Of a stretch of DNA of 64,000 nt, positions 36,601 to 44,045 are shown piece by piece. The stretch comes from Verrucomicrobium spinosum DSM 4136 = JCM 18804 (GTDB lineage Bacteria > Verrucomicrobiota > Verrucomicrobiia > Verrucomicrobiales > Verrucomicrobiaceae): assembly GCF_000172155.1 (NCBI RefSeq), contig NZ_ABIZ01000001.1, positions 3,009,105-3,073,104 of the forward strand. The letters run 5' to 3'. The position numbers and the translations under genes are program-made. How positions within the stretch are numbered: position 1 is the first letter of the stretch; every line of letters begins with the position of its first letter. The notes under the pieces are model-generated. The model was given only the letters and a program-made list of their open reading frames with translations, searched no databases and had not been told where the DNA came from.

Positions 36601-37569
36601 ATCCAGCAGGTCATTGAAGCCGTCCGCATAGACCGTCATCTTGTCGGCTTTGCCGTCGCCGTTTTCGTCCACCAGCTTGCGGATGACCTCGGACTTCTCC
36701 GTCATGGATTCCAGCGGGACCTTGGCCTTCCACTTCTCGTGCATGGCGCGGCGATCCGCAGTGGTCTGGGAGGCGATGTCGTCCAGGTACCAGTAGCGGT
36801 TGTTCCGGTCATCGTGAATGCCGAAACGGAAGCGGTGGGTCTCCGCCACATAGAGCGCGCCTTTTTCGTCAAAGGCAAAGGCCGTGGGACTGGTGACTTT
36901 CTCTCCCTCATGAGTGGCAAAGATCTGGATGCTTGTGCCCTTCGGGATGCTGTTGCCCGGGATGACCGGAGTGGAGACCAGCTCGATGGCATTTTCATCA
37001 GAGCCAGCCTTCTTGGGTGACTCCACCTTGATGACGAGGTTCTTGTCAGGGGAAAAGACGAACTCGTCCGCCACGATCAGACCCCAGCCTCCGGTGGCCT
37101 GGTCCACGATGCGCAGCTGGCCTTTCCTGCCCTGCCAGGGGCTGAGATCCCACGTGACCTGACGAAGCTGCAGGCTGTTCTGGCCTGTCGCTTCTTGGAC
37201 CACCTTGCCATCCACCAGAAGCTGGACGGCGGTCTTGCCAGGTTGATTGCCGCCAGCGACCAGGAAGTGCAGATGGCCGCCGGTGATCGCGATCTCAGGA
37301 GAGGTCAGGGTGCCGGTGGCGGGATCGCCTCCATGGCCGGAACAGGCAAAGGCGTGACCGGCAAAGCCAGTGACCGTGCCGTTCATGCCGGGAACTTTTC
37401 CAGCGGCAGGGCCACGGCCAAAGGCGCTGCCTTCTTCGGTCCAGGTGTCAAAGCCATCTCCTTCAAAGGAGAAGTGTGAGCCGGAAGGGGGACTGGCCGG
37501 GGCTGAGAGGAGGGAGGTGGTCGTCAGCAGGGCGCTGAGCGCGGGCAGGAGCTTGAAACGGAGGGACAA
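33658..37569 (-). CDS. PVC-type dehydrogenase/HEAT/heme-binding protein
   Basis: A secreted 1,303-residue protein with a signal peptide (MSLRFKLLPALSALLTTTSLLSAPA). A lectin-like N-terminal region (to about 170) precedes a six-bladed-propeller 'membrane-bound dehydrogenase' domain (about 200-640, with FDEKGALYVAETHRF, VDENGDGKADK and GLRNPKELAFDEYGNG). HEAT-like alpha repeats follow (about 640-1130). The C-terminal cytochrome c domain has one heme site, CFRCHRAGEGG, with a possible axial Met in VFLTLKDG-region sequences. This architecture is characteristic of Planctomycetota and Verrucomicrobiota and is thought to oxidise sugars or alcohols in the periplasm. The gene stands alone with a strong terminator. 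Confidence 0.92.
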   Translation of the reverse strand: MSLRFKLLPALSALLTTTSLLSAPASPPSGSHFSFEGDGFDTWTEEGSAFGRGPAAGKVPGMNGTVTGFAGHAFACSGHGGDPATGTLTSPEIAITGGHLHFLVAGGNQPGKTAVQLLVDGKVVQEATGQNSLQLRQVTWDLSPWQGRKGQLRIVDQATGGWGLIVADEFVFSPDKNLVIKVESPKKAGSDENAIELVSTPVIPGNSIPKGTSIQIFATHEGEKVTSPTAFAFDEKGALYVAETHRFRFGIHDDRNNRYWYLDDIASQTTADRRAMHEKWKAKVPLESMTEKSEVIRKLVDENGDGKADKMTVYADGFNDLLDGTAAGVFAHEGRVYFACIPKIYSLLDKDGDGKADQRDIIEDGFGVRVSLSGHDLNGFVLGMDGRIYGTVGDRGFSFTTKEGVSYKSPDQGAIFRFEPDGSNFEVVHTGLRNPKELAFDEYGNGISVDNNSDQGDPARVVYMMEGADSGWRMQHQALHTFRDDIGLPERPISPWMTERMAETRNPSQPAYIVPPVGAITSGPSGLTYHPGSGFLESEKGRFLVCDYRANAASSGIWSFKVTRDGAGMKFEDPYKFNWGVCPTDVEYSYDGRLFVSDFISGWESHDAGRIYAITADSEKNAGRTPDVAKLMAEGFTQRSQDELAGLLQHADQRVRLRAQIALAAKDGSTPLLVKASQDQDHLLTRLHGIWGLGIRARKTGDAAAATTLVALLKDQDAEVRAQAAHVLGEVKGTPPASLLPLLSDSSNRVRGFAAISLGRLKSKEAWAPLIEVLVQNGDADLYLRHAAIMGLLGAGGEAEFAALKSHHAPAVRMAAVIALRRLHSQELAGFLVDAEPRIIDEAIRAIHEEKVDAARPALNALLDAYIGPDAAKARKLSPMIARRVIHSAFRTGGKENADRLIKLAAQKSFDLDQRKEALRLLLQWPQPHPVDQSLGRLDPKPARDPKEVAPVLEAGIPALLAAEETLLAPTLKLVEDLHLSRSAFTEADLRRIITTRTLPAAARATALELWIAGKPKDADSLLVELSTDSADEVAAAALTDLAKTSPEKALAGATQALKSKSVTRRQSAWTVLATIPGEAAAQLIAKGVQDIPSPQSDKESQLEILEAAAKRGEPAVKAALSAYESGLNPADLLAKWMPALYGGNAERGGGLFFSHGSAQCFRCHRAGEGGHDAGGDAGPNLAGVGGKHDRLYFLEALMNPGAKVAPGYGMVFLTLKDGGSVGGVLQNETPDAYEILVAPDLWSVKKADVATASPPVSAMPPMSVFLNAHEARDIVAWLSTLKKPLKGEAKKLEAKPYKKTKD

Positions 37570-37850
37570 GGCGGGACGGTTGTGGGTGTGAGACAGGTAC
37601 TGAAGAAACTACAGCCGAAAGGATTTCCGACGGCCGGGAAGCAGGGACTGGAGGAAACGTGAATCCAGCAGAAATCAAACGTCCGCGGAGATCAAATGTG
37701 GACTTTTCACTGCAAATTCTGAAGCGCAGAAGATGAAAATGAAGGCAAATTCAGCCAAAAGTGAGGGGCTCGCTGGCCGCGAAGGTGCGTTGGCGGGGAT
37801 GGCGCCAGAAGGAGTTGCAAAGGGGAGCATGAAAGGTCTGGGACTTGCCT
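37570..37850. other. Upstream region of the PVC cytochrome gene
   Basis: About 280 bp next to the start of the large minus-strand gene. It presumably holds its promoter, but no clear boxes were recognised. With 38154-38527 it is part of an almost 1-kb poorly coding interval. Confidence 0.3.
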
Positions 37851-38153
37851 TCATTCCGGTGTCACGCGCTGGATTGATTGAGGCGAGATAGCTTCGGGGA
37901 CAACTGGGGTGGCGGAGATGGCCTCCGGCGCGATCACCTGTGCTGGAATCTCAATCGGCAAAATCAAGTGTGTGGGCACTGGATCGGCCTGAATCGGATC
38001 GGGGAGGATTATCACTCTGGTGAGGTCAACCGACACGGCTTTCTCTGCGTTCACCGGCTGAGCTGCGATCTTTAGGGGCACCACTTCGTCGGGCGGAATG
38101 GGAGCTGCTTCCACGGGCAATGGGGAGAGGGGAACCGGCTCGATCATGGGCAT
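37851..38153 (-). CDS. Possible small proline-rich protein
   Basis: A 100-codon frame starting ATG at 38153. It encodes a Pro/Val/Ile-rich sequence with a repeating 'P-hydrophobic-x-x-x-P' rhythm (for example PVPLSPLPVEAAP and HLILPIEIPAQVIAPEAIS). It lacks a signal peptide and any known domain. The regular periodicity is unlike a random frame, but there is no other support. It may be a real structural protein or chance. Confidence 0.3.
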   Translation of the reverse strand: MPMIEPVPLSPLPVEAAPIPPDEVVPLKIAAQPVNAEKAVSVDLTRVIILPDPIQADPVPTHLILPIEIPAQVIAPEAISATPVVPEAISPQSIQRVTPE

Positions 38154-38527
38154 AGATTACCGCCGAAAGCCAATGCGACAATTGCTCAAAAGAGCTGGGG
38201 GCTCCGGCGTGCCAACCAGGCAGGGAGCACTGGGACGGAAAACGAAAGGGAGATCTATGGCATCCGCTCAAGGAAACGAGCATAGGCGAGCCAGAGCGCC
38301 GTGAATCCTGCTGAAACACACAGCAAGTTTCGTGTTTCTGGAACATTGAAGTCTGACTCCCAAGGTATCTCATTTCATCTGGCCGAAAGCACAATGCTGC
38401 TGGTCATGAGACCTGAAGGAATTTGGACTAGACGGCATGGGTGCTGGAGGATGCGTCAATTGATCAAACTCCAGAAATGAGATGTGACATTTTGGCGTAG
38501 ATTCTGGCAGACTTGCCACGCTTTGCC
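38154..38527. other. Intergenic region, nothing recognised
   Basis: About 370 bp before the next secreted protein. It presumably contains its promoter; no repeat, RNA or operator was recognised. Confidence 0.3.
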
Positions 38528-39640
38528 ATGATCCTACGTTCCTCCTGCTTGCTGCTTCTCATTTCTGCCTCGCTTGCGCAGGCGGATGTCCCTTCCTCCG
38601 TCAAAGCCCTCCTGGCCGTCGGCCGGGAGGGGCAGGGCAATGAGGATGCGAGTGAGGCTTGGCGAGATCTCGTGAAAGCGGGGCCGCAAGGGCTGCTTTC
38701 CATCGTAGAGGCGGCTGGTAAGGGCAACGTCGTGGCGGACAACTGGTTGCGCATGGCTGCGACCGTGATCGCGGACGAGGCCCTGGAGGCCAAGAAGCCT
38801 TTGCCCGTAGCGGAGTTGGAGAGCTTTCTGCGGGACACCCGCCATGCATCAGCTGCCCGATCGATCGCGTTTGACGTCATTCAGCACGTGGATCCAGCCA
38901 GGGCGAATGCGATTGAGCCGACCCTGATCAGTGATCCCGCCCAGGAACTGCGACGCGGTGCCGTGCAGCGTTTGATCGTGGCCGGGAAGGAAAAGGCGGA
39001 CGCCAAAGACGAAGCGGCGGCAAAGAGCACCTACCAGGCGGCTCTGGATGCTGCCCGTGACGAGGATCAGGTGAAAGTGATCGCAGAAGCGCTGACTAAG
39101 CTGGGTGTGGAGGTGGATCTGCCCAAGCACTTCGGCTTCATCACGAAATGGAACGTGATTGGGCCGTTCGACAATGCGCAGCGCGCAGGGTTTGACGCGG
39201 TGTATCCGCCGGAAAAGGAGATCAAGCTCGATGCGAAGTATGCGGGCAAAGGGGCGGAAGTGGCCTGGCAGCCCTTTGAGACCAAGCATGAGTACGGCAA
39301 GCTGGATTTCAACAAACCGCTCACGATGCTGAAAGACGCCACGGCTTACGCGGTGAGCGCGTTTGATTCCGCCACGGACCGGGATGCCGAGATACGGCTG
39401 GGCTGCAAAAATGGCTGGAAGGTGTGGCTCAACGGAGAGTTGCTGTTTGGACGGGACGAGTACCATCGCGGAGCGCAGATGGATCAGTACACTCTGAAAT
39501 GCCGGCTTAAGAAGGGTGCCAACACCATCCTGGTGAAGTGCTGCCAGAACGAGCAAAAGGAGCAATGGACCGTGGAATGGGAGTTCCAGCTTCGGGTCTG
39601 TGACGCGGCCGGAACCGCCATCATTGCCAGCAATCCTTGA
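38528..39640 (+). CDS. Secreted protein with alpha-helical and jelly-roll-like parts
   Basis: About 370 residues from ATG 38528, preferred over a TTG five codons upstream because it opens directly with a signal peptide (MILRSSCLLLLISASLAQA). The first half is helical and alanine-rich, with a HEAT-like look. The second half begins at FITKWNVIGPFDNAQRAGFD and contains DAEIRLGCKNGWKVWLNGELLF. This 'WxxxGPF ... WLNG' pattern is frequent in carbohydrate-associated secreted proteins of PVC bacteria. No enzyme function can be named. It lies 21 bp before the PQQ-propeller protein, with which it is probably co-expressed. Confidence 0.72.
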   Translation: MILRSSCLLLLISASLAQADVPSSVKALLAVGREGQGNEDASEAWRDLVKAGPQGLLSIVEAAGKGNVVADNWLRMAATVIADEALEAKKPLPVAELESFLRDTRHASAARSIAFDVIQHVDPARANAIEPTLISDPAQELRRGAVQRLIVAGKEKADAKDEAAAKSTYQAALDAARDEDQVKVIAEALTKLGVEVDLPKHFGFITKWNVIGPFDNAQRAGFDAVYPPEKEIKLDAKYAGKGAEVAWQPFETKHEYGKLDFNKPLTMLKDATAYAVSAFDSATDRDAEIRLGCKNGWKVWLNGELLFGRDEYHRGAQMDQYTLKCRLKKGANTILVKCCQNEQKEQWTVEWEFQLRVCDAAGTAIIASNP

Positions 39641-39661
39641 ATCCCTATTTCCTGTATCCCG

Positions 39662-40900
39662 ATGACTTGTAAAGTTTCCTCGATCTCAAAGGCCGCCTTT
39701 GTTTCCGGCTTGCTGGCGATGGCGGCCCCAGCCTCTGTCTGGGCGTCTGACTGGCCCCAGTTCCGCGGTCCCAACAGCGCGGCCTATCTGGCAGAGGCAA
39801 AGATGCCTGCTGCCCCCAAGGTGGAGTGGTCCGCAGAGCTGCCGGGGAGGGGGCTGTCGAGCCCCATCATCGTGGGTGACAAAGTCTATGTCACGGCTTC
39901 CAGCGGGCCCAAGCAGGAGCGGTTGCACGTTATCGCCTTCAATGCCAATGACGGCAGCAAGGTGTGGGAGCGTCAGCTCCGGGCTACGGGCCGGACGATG
40001 AGCCATGGCAAGACCTGTGTGGCGGCTCCGACACCGTGCAGTGATGGCAAACGGGTGGTGGCGCTTTGGTCATCGAATGATCTGGCAGCATTTGATCTGG
40101 AGGGGAACCTGCTTTGGGTTCGAGGGCTTACGGTGGACTACGCGAATGCGAGCAACAGCCTGGGCATGTCCTCCTCTCCCATCATCGTGGGTGAGACGGT
40201 GGTGACCGTCATCGAGAACGACAGTGAGAGTTACACGCTGGGCATCGACGTGACCACGGGGCGCAACCTGTGGAAGCTGGAGCGCCCCAAGGCGGCCAAC
40301 TGGAGCAGTCCGATTGTGTGGCAGCCCGATCCTGCCAGTCCCCCTGTGGCCGTGCTGCAATGCAAGGACGGGCTCATGGGCGTGGATCCCGCCACCGGGA
40401 GCAGACTGTGGGAGTACAAGGACGGGGCATCCACCATGTCCTCCAGCGTGGCGGCCAATGGCGTGATCTACGCCGCCTCCAAAGGCATCACTGCCATCCA
40501 GCCGGCCAAGACGGGGGGCGACCCCGCCCAGATCTGGCGGTCTGAGCAGATGAATGCCGCCACTGGCAGCCCGGTGGTGATGGGGGACAAAGTCTTTATC
40601 ATCAATAGCGCCGGCGTGCTGGCCGTGGCCGACGCGAAGACTGGTGAGCGTGGGTGGAAACTCCGTCTCAAAGGCCCCTTCAGCGGATCTCCCGTGGGCG
40701 CAGGCAATCTGCTGGCCGCCGTGGGAGAGAAAGGCCTGCTGCAGATCGTGGACGTGACTGCGCCAGAAGGTGCGGTCGTGGGATCCTTGGATTTCAAAGA
40801 TGAACTGGCCGATAAGGAACTGATCCTGTGCACGCCGTCGCTCAGTGGCGGGAAGATCTTCGTACGCAGTGACCGCAAGCTTTGGAAGGTGGGCGGGTAG
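39662..40900 (+). CDS. PQQ-like beta-propeller repeat protein (BamB-like)
   Basis: A secreted 412-residue protein with a signal peptide (MTCKVSSISKAAFVSGLLAMAAPASVWA) followed by DWPQFRGPN, a very common start of PVC-bacterial PQQ-propeller proteins. Repeats such as LHVIAFNANDGSKVWERQL, LAAFDLEGNLLWVRGL and LGIDVTTGRNLWKLE are propeller blades. Classical PQQ-dehydrogenase catalytic residues are not evident, so a binding or scaffold role is more likely than catalysis. Confidence 0.85.
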   Translation: MTCKVSSISKAAFVSGLLAMAAPASVWASDWPQFRGPNSAAYLAEAKMPAAPKVEWSAELPGRGLSSPIIVGDKVYVTASSGPKQERLHVIAFNANDGSKVWERQLRATGRTMSHGKTCVAAPTPCSDGKRVVALWSSNDLAAFDLEGNLLWVRGLTVDYANASNSLGMSSSPIIVGETVVTVIENDSESYTLGIDVTTGRNLWKLERPKAANWSSPIVWQPDPASPPVAVLQCKDGLMGVDPATGSRLWEYKDGASTMSSSVAANGVIYAASKGITAIQPAKTGGDPAQIWRSEQMNAATGSPVVMGDKVFIINSAGVLAVADAKTGERGWKLRLKGPFSGSPVGAGNLLAAVGEKGLLQIVDVTAPEGAVVGSLDFKDELADKELILCTPSLSGGKIFVRSDRKLWKVGG

Positions 40901-41109
40901 ATCAGTGATTTAGTAATGCAGTGATTCGGTGGGTCAGTAAAGCAGGCGGTTGGCGTGGAGGTGCAAACCTCTATTGATGTCAATTTTTGGGTAGTCCGAC
41001 GGTCCCTGTCGGCTCAGGGGACGCATGGATGCAGCTTCCCTCGACTGAGAGCCTCGTAGCCTCCCCACTCGTTGCATGCTGTCCCGGCATGCGCTATGTC
41101 CTCCGCGAC

Positions 41110-42414
41110 ATGGCATCCTCCTTTGCACCCAAGAAAAGCCTCGGCCAGAATTTCCTCCACGACGCGGGAATCGCGAAATGGATTGCGGACGAGATCAAGC
41201 CCGATGGCGCGCCCCTCGTGGTGGAGATCGGTCCGGGGCAGGGGGCGATGACGACGCATCTGGTGGGGCGGGCAGCGAAGACACTCCTTCTTGAGAAGGA
41301 CAATACCCTGGCGGCGGACCTGAAGGTGAAATTCGAAGGCCGGGAGGATGTGGAGGTCTGGCATGGGGATGCCACCCGGTTTGACCTGCGCCCTCTGTTC
41401 AAGTTTGGCGGGGTGAAGGTGATTGGAAACCTGCCCTACTCCATGGGAGGCGAGATCCTGCGCCATGTGCTGACACCACCGACCCCGGTGACTGAGGCGG
41501 TGTTTATGCTCCAGAAGGAGGTGTGCCAGCGTCTCGCGGCCGATCAGGAGGACGACGCCTACGGCGGTCTGAGCCTGGTGGTGCAGCATGACTGGGAGGT
41601 CGAGATTCGGCGCATCATTCCGCCGGAGGTGTTCAAGCCCCGCCCCAAGGTGGATTCCGCGATTGTCCGGCTTACTCCGCGGCCGCCAGGAGATCTGCCA
41701 GTGCATGACCGTGCGGTATTTGATCGCCTGGTGCGCATGGGTTTTTCCCAGCGGCGGAAGCAGTTGAAGAATCTCTTGCCGGAATGTCCCGGCGGGTGGG
41801 ACAGCCTGATGGGTAGCCTGAGCAAGCCGCTTACCGTTCGGGCCGAGGAACTAACGCTTTGGGACTGGGTGGCGTTGACCCGGCACTATGAAGGGCGTCA
41901 TGAGGAGGATCGCGGGCAGAAGGCGAGCGAAATCTTTGACGTGGTGGATGAGAACAACGTGGTGATTGGCCAGGCTCCGCGTGGCGAGGTGCATGCCAAG
42001 GGGCTGAAGCATCGGGCAGTGCACATCTTTGTCTTTAACAAGCACGGCGAACTCTGGCTTCAGAAGCGGTCGCATCTGAAGGATGTGCACCCGTTGACCT
42101 GGGACAGCAGCGCCGCGGGACATCTGGACAGCGGCGAAGACTATGCCACCTCGGCCGCACGGGAGCTACAGGAGGAAATCGGCATCAGCGCCCCGACCCG
42201 GTGTGTGGCCACGATCCCGGCGTGCGAGGCCACAGGCTGGGAGTTTGTGGAGCTGCATGTTGCGGAGCACAATGGGCCCATGAAATATGCGCCAGATGAG
42301 ATCGCCACAGGATTGTTTTTTCGAGTGGAAGAAATTCAGGCCTGGATCGAAACCCGACCGCAGGATTTTGCGACGGGGTTCATTGAGTGTTTCGCGCGGT
42401 GGCGGAAGTTGTAG
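41110..42414 (+). CDS. ksgA: KsgA rRNA dimethyltransferase fused to a Nudix domain
   Basis: About 434 residues from ATG 41110 (MASSFAPKKSLGQNFL). In-frame starts at 41089 and 40987 would add an unconserved leader. Residues 1-265 are a complete KsgA: SLGQNFLHD, VEIGPGQGAMT (SAM loop), NLPYSMGGEIL (catalytic NLPY) and RPKVDSAIVRL. KsgA dimethylates two adenosines at the 3' end of 16S rRNA. Residues about 275-434 are a Nudix domain resembling IPP-isomerase-like hydrolases (FDVVDENNVVIGQAPR, AGHLDSGEDYATSAARELQEEIGI). The fused reading frame has no stop between them. A fusion of these two families is unusual. Confidence 0.88.
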   Translation: MASSFAPKKSLGQNFLHDAGIAKWIADEIKPDGAPLVVEIGPGQGAMTTHLVGRAAKTLLLEKDNTLAADLKVKFEGREDVEVWHGDATRFDLRPLFKFGGVKVIGNLPYSMGGEILRHVLTPPTPVTEAVFMLQKEVCQRLAADQEDDAYGGLSLVVQHDWEVEIRRIIPPEVFKPRPKVDSAIVRLTPRPPGDLPVHDRAVFDRLVRMGFSQRRKQLKNLLPECPGGWDSLMGSLSKPLTVRAEELTLWDWVALTRHYEGRHEEDRGQKASEIFDVVDENNVVIGQAPRGEVHAKGLKHRAVHIFVFNKHGELWLQKRSHLKDVHPLTWDSSAAGHLDSGEDYATSAARELQEEIGISAPTRCVATIPACEATGWEFVELHVAEHNGPMKYAPDEIATGLFFRVEEIQAWIETRPQDFATGFIECFARWRKL

Positions 42415-42961
42415 GCCGTGGCGGAGCGTTTGTGGAACTTCTTTGGAGTTCGGGGTTCCTATGTGGCCTACCCGGGGTGGCGGGTTGGGGCTCGCCTGAC
42501 CTGGGGCTATTTTGTATCACGCCGTTGGCGTGAGGGATCGGAGCAATGGGGCGACCGGGTGATGGGGCGACCGGATGATGGGACGACCGGATGATGGGAC
42601 GACCGGATGATGGGACGACCGGATGATGGGACGACCGCATGATGGGACGACCGCATGATGGGACGACCGCATGATGGGACGACCGCATGATGGGACGACC
42701 GCATGATGGGACGACCGCATGATGGGGCGAGCGTGCGATGGGGCGACCTGGCTGGGTGGGGCTGGACAAATGAGACCATGTGAGGCCGTGTCAGCCGGGG
42801 ATCTGGGGGTATGATTTGGGCGATGATGTCGAGATGTGGTTCCCGGCGGGGCGCGTCGGCGGTTAGCCATGCGGAAAGCATCACTCGTGGCTGGTGGGCT
42901 AGAGATGCAGGGACTTTTGCCCGACGTTGACAGTTTGCCCTCGGCCTGTCAGCTTCGCGGC
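42415..42961. other. Intergenic region containing a minisatellite
   Basis: About 550 bp between the ksgA fusion and the isomerase-like gene. Apart from the tandem repeat at 42546-42753 nothing gene-like was recognised. Open frames across the repeat on the minus strand are by-products of its stop-free sequence. Confidence 0.6.
42546..42753. repeat. 16-bp tandem repeat, 13 units
   Basis: Thirteen consecutive units of the form ATGGGACGACCGSATG. Units 1-2 and 12-13 are diverged edge copies, units 3-5 are identical to each other (...CCGGATG), and units 6-11 are identical to each other (...CCGCATG). The block pattern shows local expansion of single variants. Because 16 is not a multiple of three, all frames stay open through it. 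Confidence 0.93.
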
Positions 42962-43855
42962 ATGAGCATCCGTACGCGCCGCCAATTTCTCCATCAGTCT
43001 GTTGCCACTGCCGCTGGGGCCTTGGGGCTTTCCGCGTTTGCTCAGCAGGTGAAGCCTCAGGGGGAGAACATCTCCTTTGGTCTGGTGACCTACATGTGGG
43101 GCGCCGAGTGGGATATTCCCACCATCATCGCGAACCTTACCCAGCTCGGCATTTCTGGCGTGGAGCTGCGCGTGGATCATGCTCACAAAGTTTCTCCCAC
43201 CCTGAGCCCGGAGCAGCGGAGCGAGGTGAAGAAGCAGTTCACTGACGGGGGTATTGAAATCGTGGGAATGGGCACGAATGCGGCCTTTGATTCCCCGGAC
43301 AAAGGCAAGCTTTTGACGAACCTGGATGTGGCCAAACAGTACATCAAACTCAGCCACGACATCGGTGGTAGCGGGGTGAAAGTGAAGCCGGACCAGCTTC
43401 ATGAAAAGGAAGGCGTGCCGAAGGAGAAGACTCTGGAACAGATCGGCAAGTCGCTTGCGGAACTCGGTGATTTTGCGCTTGGTTTCGGCCAGGAGATCCG
43501 TCTGGAGGTGCACGGTCAGGTGACCGCGTTGCCAGACATCAAGAAGGTCATGGAGATTGCGTCCGCGGACAACGTGCGCGTCTGTTGGAACTCGAACCCG
43601 GCCGATCTGGAGGGCGAAGGTCTCGAGAAGAACTTCGCGCTCGTGAAGGAGTATCTGGGCAAGACGACCCATGTGCGTCCTCTGGGCGATGAGAAGTACC
43701 CCTTTGCCAAGCTGATCAAGCTGCTGGTGGAAGCGGACTACGAAGGCTGGGTGCTGATGGAGGCCAACACGAAGGTGGAGGACAAGGTCAAGGCGCTGGG
43801 CGAGCAGAAGGCGTTGTTCGACAAGTATCTGGCGGATGCGAGAAAGGTGTCGTGA
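42962..43855 (+). CDS. Tat-exported sugar phosphate isomerase/epimerase-like protein
   Basis: About 297 residues from ATG 42962 (MSIRTRRQFLHQSVATAAGALGLSAFA). The twin-arginine TRRQFL and the following hydrophobic, Ala-rich stretch form a Tat signal. The mature part is a xylose-isomerase-like TIM barrel: FGLVTYMWGAEWDIPTII, ISGVELRVDHAH, EIRLEVHGQ and VRVCWNSNPAD carry the usual metal and substrate positions. Exported members are very common in Planctomycetota and Verrucomicrobiota, with mostly unknown substrates. It is a single gene, separated from secA by a bidirectional terminator. Confidence 0.87.
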   Translation: MSIRTRRQFLHQSVATAAGALGLSAFAQQVKPQGENISFGLVTYMWGAEWDIPTIIANLTQLGISGVELRVDHAHKVSPTLSPEQRSEVKKQFTDGGIEIVGMGTNAAFDSPDKGKLLTNLDVAKQYIKLSHDIGGSGVKVKPDQLHEKEGVPKEKTLEQIGKSLAELGDFALGFGQEIRLEVHGQVTALPDIKKVMEIASADNVRVCWNSNPADLEGEGLEKNFALVKEYLGKTTHVRPLGDEKYPFAKLIKLLVEADYEGWVLMEANTKVEDKVKALGEQKALFDKYLADARKVS

Positions 43856-43985
43856 GTAACATATCCTGACAGCGAGCTGCGGATTGTTGCGGCGTTGCAG
43901 GGGCTTACACTTGAGCTTGAGGGGGCGTGATTCAGCTCAAACCAGTAAGTGTGAGGTTGTGAAATCAGCTCCTCCTGCATGATAC

Positions 43986-44021
43986 AAAAAAGCCGACCCT
44001 CTCACGAAGGCCGGCTTTTTT
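43986..44021. terminator. Bidirectional terminator
   Basis: AAAAAAGCCG at 43986-43995 pairs with CGGCTTTTTT at 44012-44021 around a 16-base loop. It gives a T run on both strands between the convergent isomerase-like and secA genes. Confidence 0.88.
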
Positions 44022-44045
44022 GGTGAATCGAGGAATCAGGGCAGA

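Noticed and set aside
42546-42753. A CRISPR array
   Set aside because: The units are contiguous 16-bp copies with no unique spacers and there are no cas genes.
42380-42884. Three overlapping minus-strand frames with repeating SHHAVVPSCGRPIMR-type peptides
   Set aside because: They are translations of the 16-bp minisatellite in all three phases, without start signals or flanking conserved sequence.
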